NCBI GenBank assembly: GCA_028622995.1
Contig: JAJQJQ010000050.1
Span: 1,550,001-1,614,000 of the forward strand
DNA length: 64,000 nt
Direction of reading: 5' to 3'
Source of the DNA: Panagrolaimus kolymaensis
Taxonomy: Eukaryota; Nematoda; Chromadorea; Rhabditida; Panagrolaimidae
Shown in pieces: positions 21,471 through 34,188 of this stretch. Position 1 is the stretch's first letter; each line of letters starts with the position of its first letter. Position numbers and translations under genes: made by a program. The notes beneath the pieces were generated by a model that saw nothing but the letters and a program-made list of their open reading frames with translations, ran no database searches and had not been told where the DNA came from.

Positions 21471-24400
21471 GAATTAAATATTTTTGCTCGAATTTAAAAA
21501 AGGCAAATAAAATAAAGGTAGGTGGAGGAAATGAAGTAAAGCGCTTTAAAAAAGTATGTATAATCATCAGTTAGGCTTTTAACATTATTTAATTTATGAC
21601 TACCGTTATTTTTTATTTTGTTAAAAACACTTTTTTTATTTGAATTTTAATAAACGTTGATTAAATTTGCTACTGCTTGATTGTGAAAATATGTTTATTA
21701 AAGATTTTGGTGTATTTAGTGAAGTAAAGTTTTGGTTTACAATGTTTACATGCTCTATGGATTTAAAAACACCTTTACATGTTTTTTTGTCAAAAGTATA
21801 GAAATGATTTTTTAAATTTATTTTTGAATGCTGTTTATATATTTTTCTTTGTATTTAAACCACTTCGCCTGTATAATTTTTTTTATTGTAGATGAAACTG
21901 ATGCAAGAACTAGCTTTGACACAAACCAAGACACCTTAAGAAATAAGTTGAGTTGCGTTTATAACGTGGTTAAAACTACAGTTAACGAAAACCCGATGAA
22001 TCACAAGTTTTCAAATGATTATACAGCAATTTATCATTTTTGCAGACACTACTTTGATACGAGTGAGTTTTATGATAATTTTGTCTTTTTTATAATTTTC
22101 TAAAGGAAACTCTCGGCATTATTATAAATCTCAAACTGCTCCAAAAGAAATGGAATTACCTTCTTTTACCACGAATAACAAGTACGTATTGATAAGATGT
22201 GCAGAATTTTATTTACTTCAAGTTCCAACAAATTTATTTAAAAACAATCCGACGCCACCTCTAATAATCACTAATGGCTGTGAAAACTATAAGTATTTAT
22301 TAAACGATGTTAAAGGAATAAAATACAGATTAACATCATGGAACGGAAATAATACTGATATAAAAACTATGTATGGTCCTAGCTAATTAAAAATTTATTT
22401 TTGCATTGTTTAAAAAAGATTTAACTAATTCTTTTGTTAGTTAGTAACTCTTATTTTTGTTCAACAAAATAACCTATTAAGAAATAGTTTACTGAACATT
22501 TATTTTATATTAATAAAAAACCCGCTAAAACCATAAAACATAATTTATGTTACACCAAACATGTTATAACTTTGATATTGACGCCTACTTATACTATAAA
22601 TACCTTATATTAAATTAACTAAGTTTTATTATCCAATAAATTTACTTGTTTTTGTTTATGTTATATACGTTTGATGATTTATAACTTTTATGACAGTTAA
22701 CCCTTTTTTGACTGTGAATTTTTCTTTAAAATAAAAAATTATGTCGGCTAAATAAACTTAAATATCTTACTTTCTTTAAATATGAGATAATCAGATTTAT
22801 ATGTAAACAACAAAATTCAACCTTTTTTGTTTGTATAAACTAGAAAACTTTTTCTAAAAGATTTCGTTTCAAATTTTTATTTAAAATAATTTGATGATTT
22901 GAAGTAACTAGGAATTATTGCTCATATTCAGATCAAATGACTTTGAGGAAGATTCAAAAAAAATGGAAGTCTATTTTAAGAAGCGATTGTTTATAGTTTA
23001 TATGAGTCACAGCCACACAAAAAAAAGTTTAAAAACAAAAAAAGGATTTATAGTTTATTTTCTAAAGGTTTTTTGGTTAGTTTTTGCTCTAAGTTATGGC
23101 CAAGTTTTTATTTTAAAATATTTCCTTTCTTCATAGTTCAGAGATATTGGATCATACTTGAAAGTTATAAAAGAATTTATTAAAATTTGCAACTTTATTT
23201 TTTTAAGAGTCTTAAAATATATTCCAACAAAGTCGTAAAAAGTTGCAGCAATTTAAAATACACACCTTCATTTTTCGTGACATTAAAAAACTAATTTATT
23301 TCTTCCAATTTTTTATTTGCCTTTTAAAATTATAATTTTATTAACATAAAATTTTCATAAATATATCATTTCAAACAATTTTTTATTTCTCAGAATATTT
23401 AAAGTAAACTTGACTAAATTTTTTCTTCCTTGAAAAGAATTTTTTTTGTTTTAGTCCTTACTTCCACGAGTTTTTGAATTTTTATGAAGAAAAATATTTT
23501 TTTCTTAAAATCATTTGCCATGTTTTTAGTTTTTAAAAATTAACCATTTAAGAATTTTTAAAGATAGTTTTCGTCATTGAATAAAAAAACACGGCATATT
23601 TTTTTTAAACTTTTATTTTCCTTTCCTTTAAAAAAAAAAGTTTTACACAATTTTTTTTCTTTTCGATGTTTTTTAACTCGTCAATTTCCTCCTCTTTTTT
23701 TGTGGGTTGTTTATTAATTATTAATAATTTTTATTCTTTTTAGCAACAAGCTAGCCTTTCCTTTTATTCTCCTTTCCTACTTCAAAAACGATTTTGTCAT
23801 TCAAGCTTTTATTTTTTCAATAAACACAACTTTTGGAAATAAAACTTTTCAAAACAAAAAGTGTAAGTGCGTGGAAAAGTAAAATATTGAGTTTTTATTT
23901 TTATTTTTACTTTTTTGTGATTTCTTTAATCTATCGTGTGCTTTTTTTCTATGGTTTAAAATTCTTTAAACTTTCAAATTTGTCTAGTGCTTTTGGGAAG
24001 AAAGTGTTTTCACCAAAAAAATTGGAACCATCCCTTAAAATATTCGAACCCTAACTAACAAAATTTTTTTTTCTTGCATTTGCTTTATTTTTTTGATGAA
24101 AAACAAAAAAAACGTAATTAATTCGTTCGTCATCTTCTTCTTTTATTTTCCTTAAAGATTCATCTCAATATTTGTGTTTCATTTCATTTTAGTTTTTTAA
24201 GGTTCATTAACGAAAAGGAAAATTACTAATTTCACCAAGCAACGAAAAAATAAATCTTATAAATTGTCGCCTTAGGTTATTTGCTTCCTTCTTTTAAATA
24301 AATTTTTTTTGCAAGATCAGAAGAAACAAAAACGTAAGGGATTATGCTTTCATGGTTGGTGAAATTAATGGAAGAAAAAAATAAAGACCCATGTCAGCAG

Positions 24401-24891
24401 TTTTTATTTTTATATAGAGGCGTTTTTCACCCAAAAAATAACAATTTTATGAATGATTAAAGGTAAAACACAAAAAAGTGTAAGAAAAATGCAAAATTTT
24501 ACTTTTTTTTAGTTTAAAAGCCAAGGAATAACTTTCGGTACAAAATGGCAACAATTTTGTCAAAAATCACATCTTTTTTACTTTTTTTTGCATATGTTTT
24601 TTCTAACTTTCTAAGAATCTCTTAAAACTTTATGATTCTATGAAAATTAATATACATAAACATAAAAAATATATAAGTGTTTTTCTTTCTCTGTGTAGCA
24701 CCAACAAAAATTGAAAACTTATCGTCATCAAAATTTATAAAAATAAAAATGCAGCTGTCCCAAAAATGGCACCAACGAAAACGAAAAAATCTTTTTTTCC
24801 TTCGTACTTTTTTAAAGAAAAAATTAAAAATTCAACCAAAACCAATAACTTGAAAACGAAAGGTGTATTGGCTTCCCTTTTTTTTTATATT
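21471..24891. repeat. Tandem duplication unit, copy 2 (3421 bp)
   Basis: Head-to-tail repeat of 18050-21470. The right boundary is at 24891, after which the sequence changes to GGCTCTTCC. Copy junctions share only a single G of microhomology. The apparent lack of divergence means either a very recent duplication or an assembly artefact. Confidence 0.95.
21828..22386 (+). CDS. Small secreted protein, unknown family (copy 2)
   Basis: Identical in exon structure and protein to the copy at 18407-18965: exons 21828-22062 and 22106-22386, 171 aa. It has the same signal-peptide-like start and the same four cysteines. The complete upstream 357 bp is also duplicated, so both copies should carry the same proximal promoter. 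If real, the duplication doubles dosage of this gene. Confidence 0.6.
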
Positions 24892-26614
24892 GGCTCTTCC
24901 AAGAGAAGAAGGAAGCTAAGAAAAAATGAAGAAAATACGTCGGAATAATTTTAGTCAATGCCACCACCAAGTTTTCTACACATTTTTTTCTTGATCGTTG
25001 GTTTTAAAACTTTTTTTACTTAAATTTCATTATTTTTTCTATCTAAAAATAATTATTGGAAGAAGGAAATTTTTTTTCTAGTTAAAATTTTTTTGGAGGT
25101 TCTCTTATTCAATAAGTTTTTTTATTTTTCTTACATTTTTTTAAAATTTTCATAATTTTTCTGCCATCTTCTGTCAGAAGTCCCGAATCGTCTTCTGGTG
25201 AGAATAAAACGACGATTCGATGATTCTCAGCTCTTCAAAATTTGCTAGAACAACATTGGCTGAATCATTTCTTGTTTTTTCGTCTTTCTACCTTCAGCTT
25301 CATAATATTGTTCTTTAAATAATATTTTTATATTTTTTTGTGATAATGAATCACAATTTTTTTCGAAGAATATAAAATCAAAAAAAATAAAAAATAATTT
25401 TTTAATGCAAAAATAATATTTTTCTCTCTCAATTTTTTCTTTGTTGCTTTAACTCCAATTTTTCAAAGTCTTTTCTTTACTCTAATATTTTTGTCTCATC
25501 ATTTTCTCAACATTCCAATCTCCAATATATCCAATAATTAATTACTTTTTTACTTCGCATTCTTCGCTTTTAGTTTTAGTAATGAAAAAAAATTTTAAAG
25601 CTTCTATTTACATTTTTTTTATTACTTCAAACAAAACTAAAAAAAATATAGAAAAGTAGCAATAACACTAAAACTAAAAACTTTTTTTTAATAAAATAAA
25701 AAACTAAAATGATTGCTTTCATTTCTTCGATGTTTGTTGTTGCACTTCTTCATCTTCCTTCAAATTATTATTATTAAGAATCTAAGAGCTGTTGCTGAGG
25801 TTGTTGAAGTTATTGGTGGTGGTTTGCTTGCGTATGGGTGCTGTTGTTGGTTGCATCATCATCGTAAAACCTCTCCGCCTATTTAGAAGCCGGCATGCTT
25901 AGATGGCATCAGCAATAAAAAATAGGAGGAAAAATAATTTTTTATTCAAAAAATAATAAAAAATATAAAATGTCATCGATAGATAAATTTCCCATTCCAT
26001 TAACAAAATATTTTTTATTTGTTATTTTAACTCCCAAATAATTTTTTTAATTTTTCCTTTGTTTGCGCTTTGCCATTCTCAAAAAAATTAAACAAATAAT
26101 GGCAGTGATTTTACGTAATTTTTTAAGAGCCTTTTTTTTACAAATAGCAAAAAACTCCTTAAAAATCCAAAAAGAAGGGCTAATATCATTTACTTTACAT
26201 TTTTCATGCGCACTTGCATTTTTTTGTGGAATTATTTAAAAAAAGAAAAGAAGGAATAATGCTTTTGCATTCTTTTTTGCTACCAAAATTTTTTTTACTT
26301 ATTGTTAGTAGTAATTTTTTTTTCGTGTTTATGGCTGTTGGATTTTTCCATGAAAGGAAATATTACTAACGAACCTTATTTCAATTTCCTTATGCCAAAA
26401 AATATTTTTTGTTTGATTTATTATTTACCGACATTTTTTTCTTTGTTATTTTGGCTGTTATTTATTTGTGGTTCAAGAAGCTTAAACAATTGTCATTAAG
26501 ATATATTGACTGACTTCAGCCAGCAACAACAAGAAGAGGCAGGCAGAAAAAGCAGACGAAGAAAATAGGTTTTTTGGTTGTGTTTTTCTACTTTTCATTT
26601 ATTTGAGAGGAGTT
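24892..26614. other. AT-rich region upstream of the GPCR gene
   Basis: 1.7 kb without a supported gene. It contains an inverted pair CGAATCGTC/GACGATTCG near 25185-25220 and a TTG/GGT-rich simple patch at 25780-25860. It is likely 5' flank of the GPCR gene. Confidence 0.5.
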
Positions 26615-29600
26615 ATGTCAGAAGAACTGATTCGTGAGCAATTTCGTAATGCAACAGATGAAGAAAAAATGGTAGCGTTCATTTTCTTTTTCTTATTTTC
26701 TTATTTTTAATTTACCACTTCCAATTGGGATTAGAATAAAAGCAAAATAATTTCTCTCTTTTTTTTTTACCAAAAAAATGATAGAAAAAAGACTAAAAGC
26801 GAAGAAGCGTTTTTTATTATTTTTTTCCTTCACATTTCTGCTTTCTTTCTTTCTTCTTTTTTTTGGTTCTCTTTTCCATTCTCATTTCTATTCTTAAAAA
26901 TATCTAACACATTAAGTCTTTTTTGTTCTTTTCTTCTTCTGTTCCTTATTTTATTATTTTTTTAGTTAACAACCTCTAAATACGTACTTTTAAACATTTT
27001 TACTTGTCTTCTGAGCTCTGGAAGAAGCATTCTTCTTGGCCATGAATGAAAAAGTCTGACTTCTCAAAAATCGAGCTTTTTCAAGTCTTAAGCAACAGCT
27101 TTTAATTTTCATAAGAAAGTCTCGTCTTTTTTTTTCATTTAGTTTTTTCTTTTGTTTTGCTTCAGACTCAAGAAGTTTTCTGTCATCATCGACCCACAAA
27201 AGATTTTAAAAAAAATAATAATAAAAATTTTTGCACCTAAACAATCAACTCTTTTTTTATTATTTATTTATCTTAATCATAAATTTTATTTTTATAGCCA
27301 AATTTAATCCTCAAATCTTGCACTTGAAAAAATACCTTTCATTATTAGCACTTAACTTCCTTTTTGTTTTTCATTCAAAAAAGCAACAGGAGAAAAAAAA
27401 GCTAAAATAGATTTCTGATTTAGGATTTGAATGACTGACTAATCTCTTAAATTACTTTTTTCTCTCAACAAAAAAAAAAATACATCTGCTCTCTATTTTT
27501 TTTTAACACCTTCTTTTCTTTAGTTTTAGTTTTAGTTTTTTACCTACTTTTTTTAAGCACTTTTAACTTTTAACTTTTGAAAGAAAAAAAATAATATAAG
27601 TAAATCCTTTTTTTTGCTCAATAAAAATAATATAAAAAATAAGTATCATAATTTTCTTATTTTTTATTTCGTTTTTTAGAATCTTGCAATGGTGTTGCAA
27701 GGTGATTACGAGGTCACGGATGTTTTGCCCCCGCCAAATCATGAAGATTTGCATGTTTTGATTATGGCTGTGGGATATATGTTATTATTCCTTTTTGGTA
27801 CTTGTGGAAATGTAGCTGTGTTGACAACCATTTATCATGTTGTAAGTGTACTTTACTTTTTATCTTCTTGACTCAAAAGCCAAACTTTGGTTTTACAAAG
27901 GGCTTTTCTTACAAAAATTAGAAATATTTTTTACAAGCGTCAATAACAAATTTTTAAGCTTAACTAAAAAATTCCTTGGGATTTGGAATCTTTGGTTTTA
28001 AAGGTTTACATTTTTAAATTTCAAATCTTTTTGTGTTTTTTGAGAAGCTTTTTAAAAATTTAAAAAATCTGACGACAGCAAGCAAAATAACCATTCGTTT
28101 TTTAAAAAAATTTTTTTGGGTTTTAAATATTTTAGTTTTTTTCCTCGAAATTTTTGATTTTGGCTATTTAAAATTATTTTTTTTTATCTCAATTAATTTT
28201 CACTTTTTTATTTTAGATTCGATCGAGAAAGGCCAATTTGGATAATACCCTTATTTACGTTATTGTATTGTCATGCGTGGATTTTGGTGTATGCCTTTCT
28301 CTACCTTTTACCGTGATCGATCAAATATTGGGTTTTTGGATGTTTGGTTCGGTTGTTTGTAAATTACATGCAGTTTTGGAAAATTTTGGAAAAGTTCTCT
28401 CCGCTTTAATTTTAACCGCGATGTCTTTTGATCGATTTGCTGGGGTTTGTCATCCACAAAAGCGATGGCTTCGTTCCACATCTTTGGCTATTTGCATTTT
28501 AGTTGGTAAGTAGCAAACGACTAGCAAGCAAAATAAAGCTAATAAAAAATTTAAATCTCTAAATTTTTTCTTTGTTTTTTTACTTGCAAATTTTTTTTAA
28601 GGCTTAGCTGCCTATGCTTTGGTTACACTTTGCCCTTTACTTTGGAGTTTTACGTCACGAGAATTGGTATTATTTGAAAAGGAAACAGCTCCAAGAAAAA
28701 AGACAAGGATGAGAATTGAAAAATGCACTATGGTTAATATAACTTCTACCGTATTTACAATGTTTACAGTATTTTTATTTGTGCTTTGTTATTTAATTCC
28801 ATTATTTTTGGTTGCATTTTTTTATTCGAGATTACTTTCAAAATTACGACAACATGCAAGACAATTTACGGTAACAATTCTATTTATTTTTCGTGGTGGG
28901 ACAAAAAGTTTTTATTTTGGTATATTTTTTTTTAGGCCAGTCACATTCCATTAATGCGAATTTCTCTTTACACTTTGGCTGTGGCATGCTTTTATTTTAT
29001 TTGTTGGACTCCATTTTGGGTAGCTACAGCATATGCAGTATATTTAGAATATACCGAAGATCCAGGAGCTAGGGTTCCTGCGATATTTGTTTACTGTATG
29101 TATTTTATTCATGCTTTGCCATTTACTAATTCAGCAGTAAATTGGATTTTATATGGTTGGTTAAACTTTAAAAATTAGTTCTATGAAAATTAAAATTGAG
29201 TTTTGCAGGTGCATTAAATAGTCAACTGCAACATCGATATCGAGGTGGAAGAAATACTGATACAACCATGGCAAATGGGTTTAGTACATGTCCCACAATG
29301 AAAATTGTTCCATCCATACATGGAATTTCAACAACTAAAGTGAGTTTTTGAGAATTATTGGGTCTAAAAAATTTGCATATTTTATTCGACAAAAAAATGT
29401 CTATAAACAAAGTCGCATAAATTCTTTTATGGTATGCAAATGTTTGTGACTAAAAACGTTCCATTTTTTAGCCAAAATAAAAACGAAGCATCCCAAAAGA
29501 CTGACTCTAAAGCAAATAGAAAATAAGGGTTTTATATAAAAAATTCATTAAGAAAAAATTTTGAAATTGTCACATTTTAAAAAAAAAGGGTTTCGAAGCG

Positions 29601-30006
29601 AAAAAATAAAACTATAAATCTTCGAAATTATGCAAATTATTTTTAGACAGAAACCCAATATATAAACACCGCTGTGCATTCTGATAATGGATGCATGCAA
29701 ATTCCAAATGGTAGTATTCCTCTACGAAGTAATACTTTAACTTCTCAAACAACAACGAACCTTGAAAATCCTCCCGATCCTTCTCCACAAAGTAATTGCT
29801 CCACTCCACTTCTTTCTACAACAGCAGCGACTTCAAATTCGATAAAACAAAAATTAAAAATTAAACGTTCGTCTTCGTTGTCAACGGAATTAAATAATGG
29901 AAATATCAAAGCAGCCACCGTAGGAGATAATCCAGAAGATAGCGATACGGAATCAGTAAATTTAGATATATATTTAAATGGCCAACAAGAAGCTACCTTT
30001 CTTTAG
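26615..30006 (+). CDS. Class A (rhodopsin-type) GPCR, probably a neuropeptide receptor
   Basis: Seven exons (26615-26671, 27680-27841, 28217-28505, 28602-28870, 28936-29155, 29209-29339, 29647-30006) give 495 aa, with all phases agreeing. The short first exon supplies an N-terminus with an NAT glycosylation site. TM1 has GTCGNVAVL, TM2 has VLSCVDFGVCLSLPF, and TM3 ends in SFDRFAGVCHP, so the DRY motif is DRF. TM6 has CFYFICWTPFW. TM7 has FTNSAVNWILYG in place of NPxxY. Conserved cysteines lie before TM3 (VVCKLHA) and in loop 2 (EKCTMV). The long Ser/Thr-rich cytoplasmic tail of about 145 residues ends at QQEATFL. The style fits somatostatin/allatostatin/galanin-like peptide receptors; the ligand cannot be assigned. 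A hAT-like MITE lies directly after the stop. Confidence 0.9.
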
Positions 30007-30015
30007 TAAAAAGAT

Positions 30016-30444
30016 CAGTGTTGTCACGCCGCCGCCGCCGGCGGCGAGGCGTCGCCGATATCTGCGCCGCCGCCGCCGGCGGCGGCGGCGGCGAATATTT
30101 TGGATTGGCGGCGGCGCCGCCGTCGACGGCGATACAAAAAATTTAGTTTGAGAAATTATCAAAGGGATAACCAAGGCAATTATTTTTTCAGAATTTCCTA
30201 AATTCAACGTGATTTCTTCTTTGGTATATTTTTTCTCGATATTAGAGCAATCCAAAGAGATATGAGGACCAAACAATAATGTTCTAATTTTTTTTTGAAA
30301 AATTTTTAAAATCCAAAGGGTCCTCCCTTTGGTAAAGTTTCTACTACAAATTAACGTCGCCGGCAGCGCCGCCATCGCCGCCGCCGCCGCCGCCGGCGGC
30401 GGCGGCGGCGGCGGCGGCGATGAAATAAAAATATGACAACACTG
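30016..30444. mobile_element. GC-rich hAT-like MITE immediately 3' of the GPCR stop codon
   Basis: Ends CAGTGTTGTCA and TGACAACACTG with an exact 8-bp duplication AAAAAGAT (30008-30015 and 30445-30452). The arms are made largely of CCG/CGG triplets that form a strong foldback around an AT-rich centre. The frame of about 130 codons on its minus strand is a by-product of CGG repeats. The insertion lies in the 3' UTR, one base after the TAG plus the duplicated site. Confidence 0.88.
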
Positions 30445-30452
30445 AAAAAGAT

Positions 30453-32241
30453 ATATATTGTATTTTAAAAATAAATTTAATTTTTGGTATTTAAATAAAT
30501 TATTTCCTATTCTTTCTATATGACGAATTAATTTTCCTTGTCAGTTTCATTTTTTTTTTCATTCCTAAAAAGTTTTAAAAAACATTTTAGCCAAGACTAA
30601 AAACATTTTTTAATAAAAATTAAGGCTTCTTTTGTAAAAGAAATTACATAACAAAAAAAGAATGAATTTGTTCGGAGGGAAATCAATCAATTAAAACCAA
30701 AAAAGCAAGAAAAATAGTTATTGTAAAAATTTGAAAAAGAAAAATTCATCATTTTTTCGTTAGTAAAAAAGAACAGTTTTTTGTTTCATATTTTTGCATC
30801 AGATTTTTTGAATATTTCAGCATTTTTTCATTTTTTTGGCCTAAAAAATAATGAATTTTCTTATTTGTTTCAGCCACTTCGGAGGCCTTTTGTCACGATG
30901 CATAGGATTGTATTGTGGCTTCTTTTTTAGCATATAAAATATAAAAAATACATAAAACGGACTGCTATTACTCACAGAAAAGTTGCAATAAAATATGAAA
31001 TTCAATTCAGCCTCTAATATCATCACTTTCTTTACAATGAATGTTTTAAAAATCCCTATTTCGTTCCATAATTTTTCATAAAAATAAAGAAAGAAAAAAA
31101 TAATAAAACAACAAAATTTGAATTTAAGAATAAATATGCTTATAGTCCCTATTAATCTTCCTTCAACTTTAATGCAAATAACAAAAACAATGTTTATTTT
31201 TTTAATTTTTAAATCCTTTAAAGCGTCTAATAAACTTTAAATGCTTTTTTAGTTGGAAAAAATCAACAAAGAAAAATATTTTTTTGTTTTGAAAAAAATA
31301 GAGAGATAAAAATGTGTTAGAGATATTTCGTTTGGCGCCAAAAAAAGAATGAAGTTTTCTCAAAGAAACAATTTTATGTTTTAATAGTCGTCGGTCGCGT
31401 CGCATTGCAATATTTTTTATTTATTTTTTTTAAATCTAGTATTACTGAATCCAAAAATCCCTAACAACATTTAATTTTTAATAAAAATTAAAAAAACATA
31501 TGATTAGATTTTTGGTTTGAAATTTAGGGACGTTAGGAAAGCTACAAAGAAATTCGATACTTGAACATTGATATTTTAAACATGAAAAAACATAATGATG
31601 ATGAAAAACCAAAATTAAGAGTTTTTTTTTGATTGAGAATTATCGGAACATTAGGCATTTCCTGTGAACAAAGAAAATGAAGTTCTCTGATCACATAAAT
31701 TATAAACATTTATATTTTTGACAACTTTACAAACTTTTGCGGTATAAAATAAAAATAAAGTTGAATGAATTAATTTTCCTTATCATTGGTCCATATATAC
31801 AATGCCTGACAGTCTAAACCCAGAAAAAAGTTTACATATCATTTCTTAATGGAAAAAATAAATCAATATTTTATGGATTGGATAAAGAAAAAATAGATCT
31901 ATGAAGAGAAAAAAATATCAGGCAAAAAAGTAAAGCATTTTATACTAAAAACAACAAAAAGTGTAACAAATTATAAGGCTGCTTTTTTGTTGAGAAAAAA
32001 TACACAAAGAGAAAAACACTTTTTGTTTGGAGATATATCGATTAGTTGGCGCCAAAAAGCAGCCAGCGCAAAAACAATTTATTGAAAAGTTTTGCCAAAG
32101 AAAAAAATTGATCAGTTTACTCAAAAATGCACAGCTATTATCCATCCTTTTCTTCTTTATATTTTTTACATATGATTTTTTGAATATTTTAATATTAGTA
32201 TTTTTTTAAATTTTTAAATGACCAAAATATTTACTAGGTAG
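30453..32241. other. AT-rich intergenic DNA
   Basis: 1.8 kb with no supported gene. Two short regions (about 31310-31400 and 32025-32100) share a weak pattern around TTGGCGCCAAAAA. I could not align them well enough to call a repeat family. Confidence 0.45.
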
Positions 32242-32548
32242 CTAATTTGGAGGCGGCCAGCACCACGACAAGAACAAAAGTATCCAAGTTCTTCGGAAAT
32301 TGTAACTTTTTCAATATCTCACCCATTAAGCATTGATATTTCAAATGATGAAAGATACAGTTTTTTTATTCTTACAAATTAAAGGTGATGAGATTGAACT
32401 TATTACATCCAACATTCGTGATATTTACACAAATCGTCTCTTTAGAAACGCCTTATGGTTTAAAGATGATTTAAGTATGAACGTTAACGATATGCTTGAT
32501 CAAACATTGATTTATAAAAACGACGGCACAAATTGGATTAATGAATAA
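32242..32548 (+). pseudogene. Coding fragment with a frameshift at a T-run
   Basis: From 32242, just after a TAG acceptor-like site, one frame reads LIWRRPAPRQEQ and on to ISNDERYSFFILTN, then stops. From the run of seven T at 32361-32367 the adjacent frame continues with KGDEIELITSN through to a stop at 32546-32548. Both halves have protein-like composition. An intron of about 25 bp would be too short, so a one-base change in the homopolymer is the simplest explanation. No upstream exon or family was recognised. It is either a decayed 3' end of a gene or a sequencing error. Confidence 0.4.
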
Positions 32549-34188
32549 AAATTATAAACTTAGATTTTTTATCATTTTTGTTTGTATCATTTCATTATTG
32601 TTTTCTCTTTTTTTTATAAAAAACATTTTTCACTTTGAAAATAAAAAATTCAAATCGGTTGATGCTTAACAAAGAATAAAGTTTAAATTTTTTTTAAAAT
32701 ACACTGATAAAAATTTTTAAGAATCATTAATAAAATTGTGCGAAAATTAAAAAAAAAACATTTTTGTAAAATTTTAAAGCAGTTTTTGTCTAAAAAAAAC
32801 TGTATGCTTTCTTTTTTTTTGTTTCTTGTTATTGAGATTATTGAAACATCAAATTACTGGTCCACGTTTTATTTTTTTTTATTTTTTTTTTTGCTTTACA
32901 AAAATAAGAAAAGGAAAAAGAATGTTGTGCATTATCATTTTGTTTTTCTCGTGTCATGTCGTTCCTTTTTTCTCTCTTCTTTTTTTTAACGCCCTATGGC
33001 TTTCTTTTTTAAAGACATCATCGCTTCTAAGCTTTTGCTTTTAAAAATATTGCTTTTTTCCTTTTCACTCTTTTTTTTGAAATTTTGTTTTTGTTTTTTT
33101 TCTTTCTTGCTTGGCTGTTGCAAATCAGCTTTTTTTGATTAATTTAAAATTGCGATTAAAATTCTTCCAAATAATTTAGGATTTATTAAGAATTGTTTTT
33201 ACAGGTTTTTTCTGTAATTTAAAAAAAAATTGCCTCTTTTTCTTTATTGGGACTTTTTTATTGTATCGATTATCTTTGGCTTTTTTTTTGTTTTTTTACA
33301 ATTTTTACGTGTTTCGCTTTCTTTTTTTATTATTGATCAGCAGATTATTTTAAAGTTGCAAAAAAAGAGACACAGCCCTTTGCAAAAAAAAAAAGAGAAA
33401 TTTTTTTTTGATAAATTGTTGCTACTTTTTATAATAACACTCTCTTTCTTTTTCTACTTGCCTATTATTTTTACTTTTTTCCCCAGGGGAGAAAGTCCGT
33501 CGTCGTCTAGTCATTAATTTTATTTTCATGAAACTTAATTTCCTTTCCTTTTTTCTTTCCTTTTTTTGAGAGGTAAAGATCAAAAAACAATTTATATATT
33601 TTTTTAATGCTTTTTAATGTTTCAAAGGAAAAAAAGTATTGCTTGTTTTTTTCTTTCTTCGCTTCTTGTTGCTCCGGTTAAAAATTGATATCTATTTTCT
33701 TTTTCTTTTTTTCTTCCCCAAGAAATTTTGTAGTTTTATCATTTCCACGTAGGTCGTTTGTCTTTCCTCTTTCTTTTTAGCTTTTATAGTTCCATTTTCC
33801 ATTTTAAAAAAAGCCTGAGTTTGTTTGGTCATGTTTTTCCGTCAAGCTAAGAGAGAAATAAAAAAGAAAAAAATGCTTGGCGCCTGAATGTTAGACATAC
33901 TTCCGTTTTTTTAATATAGAAAAAATTAAATGAAAGTTGTGAATAATCTTTTTTTGCTTTCGTGTTTAATTAAAAATAAAAGGTTTTTTTGTGATGAAAA
34001 TTAATTATTTTTTAAAAGCTTTGTTTTTTACTTAAAAATAAAATTATAAAATTTCAGTTTAATCAATGATCCTTTTTGTGGCTAATTTCAATAGAGGCCA
34101 GGAGATTTTTAACCAACAAAAATTTGTTGATCAATGACATCACTCAAAAGCTTATTATTCATTAAAATTATTTTATTCGTCAAAAATT
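32549..34188. other. Pyrimidine-rich low-complexity DNA
   Basis: Long T and CT tracts on the plus strand produce spurious hydrophobic reading frames (for example 32738-33517). No gene, RNA or mobile element end is supported. Confidence 0.5.

Noticed and set aside
29974..30375. Minus-strand frame of about 130 codons with an arginine run
   Set aside because: It lies within the CCG/CGG-rich MITE; the run is produced by the triplet repeats and there is no start context or splice support.
32738..33517. Long hydrophobic plus-strand frames that look like membrane proteins
   Set aside because: Phe/Leu-rich translation of pyrimidine tracts; no splice-consistent continuation and no conserved pattern.
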